NCBI GenBank assembly: GCA_022496205.1
Contig: WTXD01000004.1
Location: 496,001-560,000 of the forward strand
Source: Gloeopeniophorella convolvens
Lineage: Eukaryota; Basidiomycota; Agaricomycetes; Russulales
Reading direction: 5' to 3'
DNA: 64,000 bases
This document shows, in pieces, positions 22,601-35,481 of the stretch. The notes beneath the pieces were generated by a model. That model was not told the DNA's origin and searched no databases. It worked only from the letters and a program-made list of their open reading frames with translations. How positions within the stretch are numbered: the first letter of the stretch is position 1; every line of letters begins with the position of its first letter. A program made the translations under genes and the position numbers.

Positions 22601-24826
22601 CTTCGTCGCCAAACGTGGCCCGCCCTTCCGTTACCCGTAGCGACACCATGACCAGTACTATATCCTCGGGGGTCAGTAACACCCTGCGACGTACGTCATC
22701 TTTTGCCAATGCCCTCAAGAATCTGGCTGGGGGCATCGCGTTCCCATCCATCGAGGACGGGCGCTCCTCTCCATATCCTCGCAACCAGACGCATACGCCC
22801 CAACTTCCTTCAGTTGAAGTCCCTGACATCTCACGACCTCCATCCCCAAATCTGAACTTCGCCCAATACGCATCACCGTACTCGCGTCCGCCATCACCTC
22901 AGGGTGCCTCGAAGAGCGCCCCAGCCTCACCAACGGCGTCTGCTCGGTCGTCAACTGACCGACCTGTCCAGAGCATGGACTTCTTGCCGTCCGACGTGAT
23001 GGAAGCGCTGATGGAGGAGGACATGGAGCGTCTCCGCTCGAGGCGGAGAACAACGCATGGCTCAAGAGGGCGCAGCGCCGTGCCGCACAGTCCGGCTGAT
23101 AGTACGTTCTCGAGCGACTCCGCGGGCAGCAGTGTCATTCTTGGCCTTGGAACTGGTGCAGGCATTCGCGATGTTCTGCCGTTGAAGAGCCGCTTCTTTG
23201 ATTGGTGCTGCGAATACTTCAAAGAGCCGCAGATGCGCGTGAGTGGGCCTGGCCCAATATACTGCACTTGTACAAAGCTCATGCCTATGATGCTCATAGC
23301 AAGCCGAGGCGGATGAGGCAGGGAGCTCTGAGTACAATTATCAAGCCTGGCGCCAGCAACGCAACGAGCAAGTTATCACAGAGACTTTGAATCAAGCAGA
23401 GATAGCCTGTTCGTGTATTTTACTCACTGTCAATGGCGAGATACTAAGGATCGCAGCTGGACGCCCCTGGGATAAGCCGGTGACTACGATGCACGTCCAT
23501 GGTGTCCCGCTGTCCATAGCCTTCCACTCGTATGACCCCCATGTCGCAATCGCAAACGAGAATGACATCATCAGGTCAGTCCCCCTTGTTCTCGAGCGCA
23601 AACGAGCGCAAACGAGCAGCTGTCTGAACGTCAATAGTGTATGGGACTGGTCGCGTCGGCGGCAGCTGACAAGCTTCTGCAATGGCAACCCGAAGAAGGC
23701 GACAATCACTTCGCTTCAGATCATCAACCAGGACGTTGGTGGGATGATCCTCGCTAGCTCCGGTACGACTTTCTGCGCTTCATCTCAAACACCTCTTGAC
23801 TGATCTCACAAACAGCCGACGGCATGATAAGGCTGTATCGCAACTATGACCCAGCAACAAGCAACACCGACGTGCAGATGGTCAGCGCGTTCCGCGGCTT
23901 GAGTGAGATCGTCAGCATGCGTCGTGGAAGCGGCGTGGTGGTCGACTGGAAACAGTCAGGCGGATTCCTGCTCGTGGGAGGCGACTCACGCATCATTCGG
24001 GTGTGGGATGCGCATACAGAAGCTCAGTTGCTCGTGCGCATGGCTTTGCCTTACCACATTGCCCGATCTAACAAAGTATCCGCAGGACCTGGAGACTAAC
24101 TCGGACAGCCCGGTGACAGCAATTGCATCGGAACGAGGCCCCTCTTCTGTTCTACTCGCTAGCTTCGCCGACGGCGTCATCAAGGTGTTTGATCGGCGAC
24201 TGGAAGAAGAGGACGCGGTCGTGCGATCATTCAACGAGCACACCGCCTGGGTGCAAAATGTTCGATGGCACCCGCATGTGGGGAACCAGAAATTCTTATC
24301 GGCAAGGTCGGTCCCACCCTCTGTATGACGAATAAATGCTAGACACTTGTCGCAGCATGAGCGGCGAAGTCAAGCTATGGGATATCCGCGGCTCCGACCG
24401 GGCTGTGGAAACTTGGGACCTCTTCCCTAGTGGCCTTGCTGCGTTTGACGTGCACCCAGAAGCCGGTGTCTTTGCAGGGTACGGCGTCTACCCTTTTTCC
24501 GTAGCGGACCGGGCTCATCGCACGACTACAGGCTCTCAGCGCTCTCCCCCTCCAACTGGCGGACCCAGCGTGCTGTGGTGCATTCAGTGCCACGTTTGAC
24601 AGCTCTTTCCACTGTGAATCTTAGCACAGGGCTGACGACATCGCCGACACGGGGCTTCCCGTCTCAATACATCCCTCGGTCAAGCTCACTTGTCTTCCAC
24701 CCCACTGAAATGTTGTATGGCGTTGGCAGCCCCGACGGGACTGGTACGTGCTTGAGCGCTGCGCCAAGGGGAAGATTGTCACTCACGCACCCCATAGTCC
24801 GTATTCATGGCTCCAAGTTACTATGA
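19653..24826 (+). CDS. Raptor/Kog1/Mip1, TORC1 scaffold subunit, with an apparent 1-nt frameshift
   Basis: Scaffold that presents substrates to TOR kinase in TORC1. N-terminal exons read MYMQTSRQNGHIN, then a Ser/Gly linker to IPIMPYWMSPW and KTANAALVLCLNIDVDPPDI. The raptor-conserved caspase-like domain follows: LFYYNGHGVPKPTASGELW, NRNYTQYIPVSLAEVQHWLG and VYIWDCSAAGNLLLNF. A single 3-kb exon carries the HEAT/armadillo region, a Ser/Pro-rich linker, and LPLKSRFFDWCCEYFKEPQM. The 3' exons form WD40 repeats (IRVWDAHTEAQLL, VIKVFDRRLEEED, EVKLWDIRGSDRAVETW), ending VRIHGSKLL-stop. At 20200-20201 the frame slips: after EVIGTN the protein must move to LQHQFEGLSPKLSYKP in another frame, which one extra T would allow. 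The only GT..AG pair in frame would be a 26-nt intron, too short. Start choice is tentative. Confidence 0.85.
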
Positions 24827-25198
24827 AATTAAGTAAGCGCGTAGGAGATTAAGTGACTGAGGCTTCAGCTGTGAATTTGAATACGTGTTGGCACAAGCCG
24901 AATGCTGTGGTATTTATGCTATCTGCTACGAACCTTCGTCGGTGTGATATAGTACATGAAGCATTATCGACCCATACATAATTACCCTAATATCATGGAC
25001 GTGCGCTGGGATGTTGTATCCTTGATATGTTGATGTTTGCTGGCGTGCTTGCAGGTGCTTGTGCGCACTTACGTAGGCGGGCGCCCGACGTCATAGCATC
25101 ACGAAGTTGAATCTGGCAGAGAAGCCCCAGCTCGTTTTCCTGACTATTAGGACCGCGGATACGGGCCCTTGCCTGGTTCAACACTCAGGGACACGATC
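24827..25198. other. Intergenic region
   Basis: 3' flank of raptor and 5' flank of the small acidic-protein gene. Relatively AT-rich at 24840-25000. No gene seen. Confidence 0.45.
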
Positions 25199-25726
25199 AT
25201 GCCATCGGCCACAGAGAGCCATCTGCCGGAAGACGTCGCCAGCGCCGCCGAAGACGTAGACGGCGAGGAGAGCGACGAATATGATGACATTGAGGTACGC
25301 GAGGGCATCGTCAATCCTAATACTATACAACTTAGGAGCCGCCTTGCAGGAAGAGGAGGAGAATGAGGTAGGAGGCTTCGAAGACGATGAGGAAGACGAT
25401 GAAGAGGAGCAGAACGGGGTAAGCGGATTGCTGGTATTTCACCTTCCTGTCATCACACCCTGACCATTAGCAACAGTCCGGGAGCCTGACGGCGTTACTT
25501 CTCGGTGGAGAGGTAGGTCATAGTTGAGTCAAGCGTAGCCCTGCTTACCACCGCAACACGACAGGGCGGCGGAGAGGAAGAGGAAGAGGAGCTCTACGAG
25601 GAGGGTGAAGAAGAGCGCAAACAAATTCCGGCCACTGTGAGCGCCGCGAAACGCAGTAGAAGCGACGAGGAGGAAGAGGAAATAAACGAAGACACAGAGC
25701 AGGACACTAAGAAGGTCAAAGTATAG
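25199..25726 (+). CDS. Small highly acidic protein, function unknown
   Basis: Starts MPSATESHLPEDVASAAEDV. The exons are dominated by Glu/Asp (EEEENEVGGFEDDEEDDEEEQ, then EEEEEELYEEGEEERKQ) and close with a short basic tail, KRSRSDEEEEEE ... DTKKVKV-stop. About 130 residues after removal of three short introns (donors near 25293, 25418 and 25513); boundaries are approximate. Such acidic low-complexity proteins are often histone-binding or nucleolar, and the KKVKV-like end resembles a nuclear signal. This is inference from composition only. No family is recognised. Confidence 0.55.
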
Positions 25727-26109
25727 CGCAAGGATCCTGGTCTGGATCGACTCGACTGTGGTGGGGCGAGATTATAGATCCGAACAAAGCGTGAAGTGAT
25801 TTTGCATCCAAATTTGTAAAAGGATTCGAGATGGTGACTCAGTAAAATTATACGATTTGAACGTGAACTTGCACTAGGGGGCCACGATCGCCGCAATCTC
25901 ATTCGGTGGAATCAAAGATACAAGAGTCAAAGGGTGTACATATACATGAATCTGGGAATCACAAGACTCTTGCTGTGTCCGTTTCACGACATCCATCCGG
26001 ATCCATAGGCTACAGTAGGCTACAAGCAAGTCAATAAGAAGCGTGGCGTTCCGAACTTGACGGTGATTGACCCACGGTATTATTTCAATGAGGTTGTGAA
26101 TGCACGTAC
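25727..26109. other. Convergent intergenic region
   Basis: 3' flanks of the acidic-protein and flavoprotein genes. No gene, RNA or repeat seen. Confidence 0.45.
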
Positions 26110-26865
26110 TCATGGGACTATGGGTTGGTCCTTCCAGTCATCTCCATCAAGAGTGAAAAACGTCCTGCGGTTCGGCTTGATGGACATCTGCAACCAGTCG
26201 ACCTCGAGCGGCTCGATGGCGATAATGGCATAGTTACTGAGCGCGATCTCGACAAGCTTTTTCTCTTCATTTGTCTTTGCCTCGCTCGGCTTGGGCAACT
26301 TGGCCGGCCAATCGTCCATTTCCTCGTACCCACCTTTCAGGGGAGAACCGGGAGGCGGGCGACACCAAGTGGCGCGCATAGACTCACTTACGGCATCGAA
26401 GAGCTCGCGTCGCTTAGCCTCCCAGTCGAAGCCGGGCGCTTCGAGGGCCGCAAATCCAGTGTAGTCGGATGCGGCGGAGGGCAGGGACACCGGAAGTTCA
26501 TTGCGTTCAGGGGCACCAAAGACGCGCGCGCGACCAAGGATGCGGAACTGGTCCTGAGTGGCGTTGATCCACCAGGCCACTTCGACCGTGTCTGAGTAGT
26601 TTATCTGCTGAGCTTTCGGCGTACGGATGTCCGTGGAGGTGACGAGAAGAGGATGGGCAGGATTGGCGGGCGGAACGAGAAAGGCGCGATGGATAACAGA
26701 GCGAGCGTGCGGCTTGCCGGCACTGTCGACGGTTGCGAGCTGAAAAACTGGAAATGGATGTGCAGCTATCGAAGACTGTGGCGACCAAGGGAAATACTTA
26801 CGGCTAGAGTTAGAGTTCTGGTTCACAGCCTGCTCAAGTGCGGAAAACCAGCGGGGGGCGGGCAT
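26110..26865 (-). CDS. PPOX-type FMN-binding split-barrel protein (YLR456W/YPR172W-like)
   Basis: Flavin-binding protein of the pyridoxamine-phosphate-oxidase-like Alr4036 group. It starts MPAPRWFSALEQAVNQN. The FMN-barrel pattern is FQLATVDSAGKPHARSVIHR, then LLVTSTDIRTPKAQQI, VEVAWWINATQDQFRILGRA, SESMRATWCRPPPGSPL, and a C-terminal YAIIAIEPLEVDWLQMSI with RRTFFTLDGDDW. The frame is open throughout. A perfect donor (GTAAGTAT at 26801) and acceptor (TTCCAG at 26748) bound a 54-nt intron whose removal gives NSNSSLFQLATV, the better family match. The intron is a multiple of three without a stop, so retention would add 18 residues. Substrate unknown; S. cerevisiae relatives are uncharacterised. 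Confidence 0.78.
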   Translation of the reverse strand: MPAPRWFSALEQAVNQNSNSSRKYFPWSPQSSIAAHPFPVFQLATVDSAGKPHARSVIHRAFLVPPANPAHPLLVTSTDIRTPKAQQINYSDTVEVAWWINATQDQFRILGRARVFGAPERNELPVSLPSAASDYTGFAALEAPGFDWEAKRRELFDAVSESMRATWCRPPPGSPLKGGYEEMDDWPAKLPKPSEAKTNEEKKLVEIALSNYAIIAIEPLEVDWLQMSIKPNRRTFFTLDGDDWKDQPIVP

Positions 26866-27079
26866 GATGGCCGTGGCGGTGCGATGGGGCTCGATGGAGT
26901 CCTATGCAGTCTGTCGGCCCGACGGTCTCCAACACGCGCCCGGTCGACAGTTCTATATTTGGATGGACATATGAATCCTTTGCGGATGCAATCCGCTGCA
27001 GGGCTACGCCTCGCCAGCACGTTTTGATACTCTCCTTCTTTCTGATACCCACTCTCCTTTACCCTCTTGCTCCTCACTA
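26866..27079. promoter_or_regulatory. Divergent promoter region, PPOX-like / CorA-like genes
   Basis: A 214-bp spacer between opposed start codons, ending in a CT-rich stretch before the CorA ATG, as is usual for fungal promoters. No defined element. Confidence 0.35.
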
Positions 27080-29455
27080 ATGCCTAGAGAAGACAGCTTT
27101 TCAGATGCTGACGGCGAGTCTCTTACCTCGGACGAGGAGGTCGAGGAGGCTGCTGGCCCTACACAACACCCTGCCTCCCGCCCAGGTGCCATCGCGACGA
27201 GCCCAACCTTCAATGGACCTCTCTCGACACTCAAGGGTCCCAAGAGCCCTCAAAACCTCCAAGGTCCCAATGGCACGCCCTCTGGCCTGCCTGGTTCCCA
27301 ACTCACACCTGGCGACCGCTTTCGCGCGACTGTGCGAAAGGTCATTGCATTGCACCGCACGTCTACAGCCATCCTCCGTGGAGGTCTCGGTGCAGAGCCA
27401 GGCATTGATCCCCGCCGTCACAGCGCCTACGCGACATATGGCAACATTCGCCAGAAATGCCTCATTGATATCGTCGACTACTCTTCCATCCGCTCTAGCT
27501 TTGGACGTATGACCAATGCCGAGTTCGTCAATTTCCTTGAAAACGATCAAGCATCCGCCCGCGAGCCCTGGGTGAAAGTACGGTGGATCAATGTGGGCGG
27601 TATCAGCTGGGACGTTATCAGCGCACTTGCCCTGAAATATGGTAAGGCGCTTCTCTGCTGTCACTCTTCGCGGCTCAGCTTTTCCGAAAGACATGCACCC
27701 ACTCTCGGTCGAGGATTTATTGCATCGACGTGGCCATGCACGCTCTAAGGCCGATTATTTCCCCAAGCATCTATTCCTCCGCGTCCTCTCTCACACGCTT
27801 GGTTCCAACCCGATGTCGCAGAACACCGATGCACTGGGCACAAATACACCAGCAACATGGCGTTCCAGTCGCACGATCACCAACCTCCCACGCTCTTCTT
27901 CCCCTCAGCCCCTCGACGAAAAGCTAGGCATCCTCGACGACGGTGCAATCGGCTATGGCTACGGAGACCGTGATGGGCTGACGGATGACGAAAGCCAAAC
28001 TAGGAAGGCTACACTCCTTGATCCGGAATTGGGAGGACGTAAGGCTTCACTTTTGGTAGGCGTCGGTTTTCACATTCGAGACGTCTTCTGAACGCTTCGC
28101 CTTCCTCAAGGCCAACAAGCGCAAGCGTTATGCAGCCTCGTTGACTCTCGACCAACTCAAGAAAGGGGAGCGCGTCAACGTTCGCATCGACCCAATGTGC
28201 ATATTCCTTTTCCGCGACGGTAGCGTCTAACTCACACTACATATCCCCATCCCTACGCTGATTCCCGGCCTGCTCCAGGGACCGTTATCTCCTTCCATCC
28301 AACGCCGAACCTCGATTTCACCGAGCCCATTGCCACGCGCATCCGTCAACGGGACACTTCCTTGCGGACAACGGCGGATCCTTCATTACTAGTCGAGAGT
28401 TTGCTCGACCTGAGTGAGTTCCCTAAGGGCTCTTAGACGGTTTGAACCCTACCTGACGGACGCCTCAGTTGTTGACGGCGCATTGGAGGTCGTCGACGAA
28501 TATCATGCGCGACTCAATAAGCTCGAGCGCACCGTCCTTATCAAATCCAAAGTTTCGACCGTCCGTAGCTGTGCGTATTCACACTGCCTCTTGCGTGTAT
28601 TATGACGTTCAATGTGGCCATGAATCAGTGCACATTCTCTCTGGAGACCTAATTCTGCACAAGCGGACTCTTGGCCCTATCAAGACACTAATATACGCGT
28701 TGAGGCGTTACGACCTCGACCGCACAGCGGCGTGTTTCGACTTGGCACCATCAGCAGATCAGAAGGTTGTCGGATATATGTCTCACAAGTCCAAGATCTA
28801 TCTCGTCGGTGTCTCCTTGGCTTCCGGTGCATGTGTTCTAACCTATCGTAGGCTGATGTGCACGACCACATGGAGTACGTGCTATCTAGTTTGGACATGT
28901 TCGCGGATATGGCGGAGAACTTGATCAACTACACGTTCAACGTATGTACTTTTCAAAATATATCTGTCTGCTGTGCTTGGCCCTGATGTTTAGTAGATGG
29001 CATCTTACGAGATGAACGAAGTCATGTAAGTTCTACCTTCTTTTCTGCACTCCATCTCACTCATCGCTGCAAAGGCGCCGCTTAACACTGGCCACAATCA
29101 TCTTCTTGCCCCTGACGCTCCTCACCGGATACTTCGTAAGCACCACACCCACCTGTGAGCGTCCTCTGACTAGGCCCCCGTGATCAGGGCATGAACTTTG
29201 ACAACATGTGGACAATTCACCATGGGCACACCGACCTTGTGTATGTGCTGTTTATGTTTCCATGCCACTGGTATCTGATCAGCCCCTAGGTTCTGGATCA
29301 TCGCACTCCCTGTCATGTCCGTCGTTGCCCCCTCATTCATGTGGCCCGACATCGTCCGCATGGTTCACTATATCAAGAAGCGAATGCTAGCTCGGGATGT
29401 TAAGAAGGCGCGTCTCCAAGCAGAGAAAAATTCCATATTGAAAAAGACTGAATGA
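27080..29455 (+). CDS. CorA-family divalent metal (Mg2+-type) transporter
   Basis: Integral membrane metal channel/transporter. The N-terminus (MPREDSFSDADGESLTSDEE) is acidic and cytosolic. It is followed by VRWINVGGISWDVISALALK and HPLSVEDLLHRRGHARSKAD, typical of the CorA soluble funnel domain. After several introns come VNVRIDPMCIFLFRDGTVIS and a long helix with YMSHKSKIYLADVHDHMEYV. The signature membrane part is RRLTLATIIFLPLTLLTGYF-GMNF, with the GMN selectivity motif, then TM2 VFWIIALPVMSVVAPSFMW and a basic C-terminus. An intron falls between GYF and GMNF. A 29-nt exon (28997-29025) encodes most of MASYEMNEVM. The fungal group includes Alr/Mnr2 and related transporters; which metal is moved cannot be told. 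Confidence 0.85.
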
Positions 29456-30322
29456 ACAATTATCTCTTAGGATTTCAAGCGCGATTGAACTCCAGAAATT
29501 TACGACAGGTTCGACCAAACGAAATCATGCCCACTAACTTCTGTGCTGTTTGGCTGTGTGCGACGGTTGCTCTGATCTCAAGGGACTTGAAATATTGTTG
29601 CTCATGCTGGTTTCTCATCCCCTCCTTATCTATACCACGTGTCCTGGCTATCCTGTTCACCTTTTCTTGAATAGCTTTCGATACTATTCTGCAAAATAAC
29701 TCACAAACACCGCTGCCTGGTTCAGTGCGAATGTTGTCGACAATATTTATCATACACATGGAATTAGTTGCTGTTGTTCCTCATGACCCAATATAGTGCC
29801 GACAGCGAAACTTCAGAGCGACCTCTCGGCGAAGCCATTCAATTTCGAGGCGATTTAACTGTCGTCGCGCTTATTGTATAGTTTGACCTCGCCCATCTCC
29901 CTTAACCGTCGCTTCACTATCAGTTCGAGTGCCAGGTCATGTCCATCTGCAAGAATGTGACGGAGACTTCAACTACCGAGGTCGACTCGCGCGAGCAAGG
30001 CAGTGATGAAATTTCCCTATCTTGCTGCGGACGGGTCCTCAGGTGTAGCAACGCGTAGTGAATATATGTCGTTCCGTTGCCACAAAGCACCCGACCATCA
30101 CTCGATCCGGGCTCCTGTCGTTCTACCGGTTGCTGAGCCAGCGGAGTAAGCCAGGAATTAATATGATAGATGACTTGTGGCAGGTCTCAGAAACACAACC
30201 ATTAACTAGAGATAACAAAGTAGTGTAGGAAGTTCGAGGTACAACCCAAACAACCCAAACGATGTAGAGACTCTGTAGGATGAATGCAAGTAGATGTAAA
30301 CGGTGCGGATGTGGTGCAGATG
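29456..30322. other. Convergent intergenic region (about 870 bp)
   Basis: Between the 3' ends of the CorA-like and Utp14 genes. ORFs of up to 94 codons exist but have no motif or splice support. Nothing recognised. Confidence 0.45.
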
Positions 30323-33300
30323 TTATGATGGTTTCTCGAGCGGCTTGATGACGGTCCCCATCTGCACCCGCATGTCAATCGCGCGTTCTGACCCGCCAGA
30401 CCAGTCAAGGCACATACCTTTTTCGTGACCTTGGGCAGTGTCGCGCGCTGGAAGCCAAGTCGCGTGTTCCATTCCTTCCCGATAGGCGTCTCGAGGCTAC
30501 GCTCAAACTGGCCCTTGCTGGTGTACGGGTACGGTAGATCTTTCAGCATGTACTTCGCGGCTTTTTTGTCGCGCTTCTCGGAGATGATGACGTGAGCTTT
30601 GCCAAAGTCGGCGCGAGACTTCGGGTCGACGCCCGCGACCTTCTTGATGAAGTGCGGCTTTGTGGGCGCTTTGCGAGTGCCTTGTCCTCCCCAGGAACCC
30701 TGCAGAAGCAGTCTGGTGAGCGGCAAGGCGCTCAAATATCGGCGCCAAGAAGCTCACCCAGCCAGGTAAAGAAGTATCAACCTCTCTTGGAGCATCTTCC
30801 TCGATCTCGCGGCGCTTGGCTTCTTCGAACTCCTGAGGCGCCAGACGTCAGGATTCTTGTCGAACTCCGGGGTACAAAATACGCACCTGCACGACGTTGT
30901 CGCCAGCGAAGGCCAACGACACGAGCTCTTTCTGCTTGAAAGCAGTCAATTTCGCAGTGCCGCGGCCTTTCTTCTGCTTGAGCTGCTTCTCCTGTTCTTC
31001 AACCTCGGTGTCCTCGTCGGAGCCGTCACCAGCGGATGTAGCCTGTCGGTTGCTCTTCGACGGCCTGGCTAGCAGATCTGTCGCAGAAATCTCGAGCACG
31101 GCATCGTCCTGAACCTTCGTGATCTCGTCCTCGTTCTCCTTCTGTCGCTTGCGGAGTTTGTTCTTCGACTTGACAGAGTTCTTGCTGTCTTTGCTGACTG
31201 CAACCTCACTCTTTTTCGGGCCTGCGAGAGAAGATTGGCCGTTCCGGGTGAGCCAGGGGTTCGGCGCGCTCCCGGATTGTTGCGAAAGCAGAGACCGTGA
31301 GACAACCGGGGTTTGGATGTCTACGGGCGACATCGCCGGGGTCGCACCAGACGCTGAGAGGAGGTCTGTTGACTTCAAGGTCGTACTTGAGGTGTCCGAA
31401 GGCGCTGGTGCTTGCGTCACGATAGAAGTGAGCTACGCATGCTGTTAGACTGCGGCTACCGGTCATAGACAGCGAGACACTTACACCACTAGGTCTGAAT
31501 GAGAGCCGTCCACCAACTCGTTCAACAGCAACAGTAGGATCACCATGAGATGCTTCGGCACTGTCAACTCCATCGCCAGCGTCTTCAATGTCCTGAAGCT
31601 CCTGCATAAAGTCGTTGACCTGTCGGTCAACCTCCCGCTGTTCTCGTACAGCTGCATCCTGCATGAACTTCATGTCAAAAACGCTCTTGCTTTTGCCCGT
31701 CGCCGGCGCGGCTAAGTCGTCGCCTTTGAGCTCAGCCAGCTCGTCAAAGGCTCGTGCTCTAAGTGCTGCCACACTTTTGTCACTGTCGCCGTCGCTGCTG
31801 TCGCCGTCCTCCTCCCCTTGGATCTTCTTGCGTAGCTTCTCGCCCCTTTCGAGCATCTCCACGATGTCCTGGCGCTGGTCGGCATCTAGCTCACCCCGGC
31901 GCTTCATTGCCTTTGCCCATTTGCCCGTGCTCTTATGCCTCAGTGTTGCGCGCTCTCTTGCACGGTCCGTTTCTCTCTTGAGAGCGGACTCGGGACCTTC
32001 AGAATCGCTGTCTTCGCCCAGCTTGGCAGCGTTTCTCTCCTTGTCCCGTCGTTTCAGTCTGCGATACGTCTTGCTCTTGATTTTGGCGACCCGCTTTGCC
32101 TTCATTTCTGCGCGGAACATGAGCTCGCGGGTTTTCATGACCTCCGCACGCCGTGCTGCCACCTCTTCTACTGAGAGATGGTTCATTTTGAGTTCCTCGG
32201 TTTTGTGGAGGTCCTCCTCTCGCATCTGCGCTTGTTTAAGTAGTCGATCTACTGCCGTTTCTAATTCTGTAGAAGGCTGCATGACAGCGTCAGTCGAAGG
32301 CAACAAGGCAGAAACGAGTGGTCTGACCTGAAACTTCGCGGCAAGCTCGAGATTGGACATCTTTCCCATCGGCTCAGCTTGTAAGGGAAAAGACAGATGT
32401 TCCGCCTTTCTCAAGGAGTGTTAGCCAACGCAAGCAGAGAGGAAGTAATACATACGTCTTTGATCTGTCGCATCACATCTTTCCACTTGTCAACCTCCTT
32501 TTTGGTTTCCTCGTAAGCTGCCTCTCTGTCAAGCCGTTCCTGCGTCCGTTGAGGCAGAGGTGCCGAGAGGGGAGCCCCGCGTGACCGTGACGGGTCCAGG
32601 ACTTTGACGGACTTCTCGAGGGAGAGCACATCCGCGGACTGAGAGGCGAGCGACGCCAACAAGTCATCTAGCTGGAGCTGCTGACCTGGGACACTTTAGG
32701 AAAATACACCAGACGCAGGTCAAGCAAGCGCACCAGATGTCGGAGCCGTGAACTCGCCCTCAACTCCAGTCGCCGTTTTCTCCTCGACCACTCTCCTCTT
32801 CCGCGGTCCAGAAGGGTCCGTAAAGCCGTCGTATCCCTTGCGCTTCTTTGATGTTTCCAGAGACGAGACGAACTTCTCGAGGCCCTCGAGCGCGTTCGGA
32901 TTCACGTCTTCATCCGCCGACATAGCTTCGGTTTTCTCCTCTTCTTCATCTACCTCTCCATCTCCGTCTTCTTCGTCTTCGTCGTCCTCCCCCTCGTCGA
33001 CGCTCATCTCCGCTCTCTCCCGAGTCTCTCTGCTGCCTTCCCTTGGAGTGGGTTGACCCTCCTCGAGTTCCCCGTCAGCGCGACCGTCAAGAACGTCGAG
33101 TATGTCGATGAAGTCTTCAGGATCGCCTTCCTCCGGTTCTTCATCAGCTTCGTTCTCGTCGAGGCTCACTTCCTGAGAGCTGGAAGGAGAAGCCTGTGCA
33201 GTTTTTCTCCGTGGTGCCTTGCTACGAGGCTGAGAGGTAGGGGATCAGCGCAACAGACGGGAGGGAACGTACGGACGCACCCCACGGAAGGTAAATCCTG

Positions 33301-33631
33301 CAAACCGCTCCTCGTCGCTCTCTTCAAAGGCAGCATCGCTGTCTAGCTCCTCATCATCGTCCGAAGGGATACGCTCATCGTCCACCGTTTCTCCAATGAG
33401 GCGCGGTTTGCGCCTGTTCGAGAAGTCATCGTCATCCGAGACAACCCCGTGTTCTATAGCCTCTTCTTTGTCGAGCGACAAGGCTACGTTGGCCCTCCGG
33501 ATTCTTTGGGAGTCGTACTCGTATACGTCCGACCGCAAGGGGCCCCGAAGGCGCCGAGAACGCTGTTTGCTTTTCGAGGCGCTCGCAGCAGAGGCAGAGA
33601 AATAAGGTCCTGATTTCGATCGTTTTGCCAT
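30323..33631 (-). CDS. UTP14: Utp14, U3 snoRNP-associated SSU processome protein
   Basis: Nucleolar factor needed for 18S rRNA processing, activator of the Dhr1 helicase. It starts MAKRSKSGPYFSASAAS with an acidic N-terminus (RIPSDDDEELDSDAAFEESD, then RFAGFTF). The central exon (31206-32414) has the hallmark KRVAKIKSKTYRRLKRRDKE and RATLRHKSTGKWAKAMKRRG. Acidic and lysine-rich linkers follow (TKVQDDAVLEISATDLL, KQKEQVSL-type region). The C-terminus is diagnostic: PGWGSWGGQGT, KAHVIISEKRDKKAAKYML, PYPYTSKGQFERSLETPIGK, EWNTRLGFQRATLPKVTKK, MGTVIKPLEKPS-stop at 30323. About seven exons. Appears complete. Upstream and on the same strand is ubiquitin-L40, another ribosome-biogenesis gene, 361 bp away. 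Confidence 0.9.
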
Positions 33632-33992
33632 TGGCTAAGCGCAGAAGATGGTAGCTGGGCGGATGCGCTTGAAGCCAGCCTTGCGTGTTGCAGCCGGTCC
33701 CACTCGACGGGACAAGAGATTTGACAACGCTCTCGGCCCGGCCCACGGCCCGATCACCAGCCAGCGCTAGCCTCATGAGCACCGAAGTGCCCTCTTTGCG
33801 ACCTCACTTTCACTCACGCATGCGAGCAACTGCAGCTAATATCCAGACAATGGACAGCATACTCAGCCGTTCGATACTGTTTTGGCGCAAGGATACAATG
33901 CATGCATGAAAGGTCGACAGGGCTGCATAGGTACATAATAGGGCATTTCCTAGAAAGCACACCATCCACCATTCGTCTCCGAGGTGAACAGA
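33632..33992. other. Intergenic region between ubiquitin-L40 and Utp14
   Basis: Contains the Utp14 promoter and the 3' UTR of the ubiquitin-L40 gene. A short open frame on the plus strand has no recognisable content. Confidence 0.4.

Positions 33993-35481
<1,489 letters not shown>

Noticed and set aside
31615..32331. Long plus-strand Ser/Leu-rich ORF (238 codons)
   Set aside because: Antisense of the Lys/Glu-rich Utp14 exon; no independent coding signal.
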